From: a virus
DNA: 20,375 nucleotides
IMG/VR virus record: IMGVR_UViG_3300043673_000020
Location: 1-20,375 of that record
Direction: 5' to 3' (one strand)
Positions within the stretch are counted from its first letter, which is position 1. Each line of letters starts with the position of its first letter. This document shows, one piece after another, positions 20,205 to 20,375 of the stretch. The notes beneath the pieces are model-generated. The model did not search any database, was not told the DNA's origin, and saw only the letters and a list, made by a program, of their open reading frames with translations. The translations under genes and the position numbers were made by a program.

Positions 20205-20375
20205 ATGACGACGTTCGAATGGGCCATGGTGTCCATCTCAGCTGCCGGTTTTCTCCTGACGGCCGGGGGAATCCTGGGCGGCTGCATCTGGGCCGTCGCC
20301 AAGATCAAATCGGATATCGACGAGAAAATCACGGCCGAGCGACTGCGGATCGATACTATTTTCGAGGCCGAACGC
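20205..20375 (+). CDS. Small membrane protein with one N-terminal TM segment (3'-truncated by window)
   Basis: The ORF starts at ATG 20205 (GGAAG seven bases upstream) and is open to the window end, 57 codons. Residues about 8-30 form one membrane segment (VSISAAGFLLTAGGILGGCIW), then a charged helix with KIKSDIDEKITAERLRIDT. A membrane anchor followed by a coiled-coil-like helix resembles i-spanins and other small phage membrane proteins, but too little is present to decide. Confidence 0.55.
   Translation, partial: MTTFEWAMVSISAAGFLLTAGGILGGCIWAVAKIKSDIDEKITAERLRIDTIFEAER

Noticed and set aside
1-20375. CRISPR array, tRNA or rRNA genes, insertion sequence transposase
   Set aside because: No regularly spaced direct repeats, no rRNA or tRNA sequence, and no transposase or integrase ORF are visible in the window.

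Overview
The window looks like an integrated prophage, or a closely related contractile-tail phage, in a high-GC alphaproteobacterium of the Bradyrhizobium/Rhodopseudomonas type. That host is inferred from the high GC, the codon style and an Omp25/31-like barrel with a typical 'AADNLPAKAP' mature start. It has not been tested by any search. Almost everything reads on the + strand as a late operon with short spacers and ATGA/TGATG/GTGA overlaps.

Layout. 1-1907: end of a tail sheath gene, tail tube, a tail assembly chaperone with a strong candidate -1 programmed frameshift (A AAA AAC at 1294-1300 plus a hairpin), and an HK97-gp10-like protein. 1911-2153: a small membrane-protein gene on the opposite strand. 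2171-5226: tape measure, a post-tape-measure tail/baseplate protein, a small Ala-rich protein and a LysM tail protein X. 5204-6508: a non-tail cassette wedged between protein X and the hub gene, made of a 33-codon ORF, two conserved phage proteins of unknown role and a degenerate pentanucleotide array (NNGGC, 23 units). 6526-10538: P2/Mu-like baseplate genes (hub D, spike V, W/gp25, J, I). 10602-17010: collar-domain tail fibre, a small downstream protein, and two large putative receptor-binding proteins that both begin with Sec signal peptides. 17119-18719: lysis-type genes (GH19 endolysin, small protein, permuted NlpC/P60-like protein, holin-like membrane protein). 18720-20375: accessory region with an Acb2/Tad1-like cyclic-nucleotide sponge (predicted anti-CBASS/anti-Thoeris), an outer-membrane beta-barrel, a terminator and the start of another small membrane protein.

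The most unexpected structure is a family of ~130-nt structured elements in three intergenic places. Copy A (4547-4677, +) and copy B (13107-13235, inverted) share terminal inverted repeats around TGGTTCAA/TTGAACCA, an internal pair CGATCACCC/GGGTGATCG, matching spacing, and hairpins whose sequence differs while pairing is kept. A third copy is split: its left half lies at 18721-18769 and its right half at 19243-19293. The two halves are still complementary at every stem, and the Acb2/Tad1-like gene sits between them. I do not recognise this element. It could be a MITE-like or cassette-carrying mobile element, or a cloverleaf RNA with a cargo gene in one loop.

How the genes work together: sheath, tube, chaperone, tape measure and baseplate genes build a contractile tail. 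Fibre and spike genes provide adsorption. The GH19 enzyme and holin-like protein give lysis. The accessory genes placed between modules (reverse-strand gene, 5204-6508 cassette, Acb2-like gene, OMP) look like morons involved in host interaction or counter-defence.
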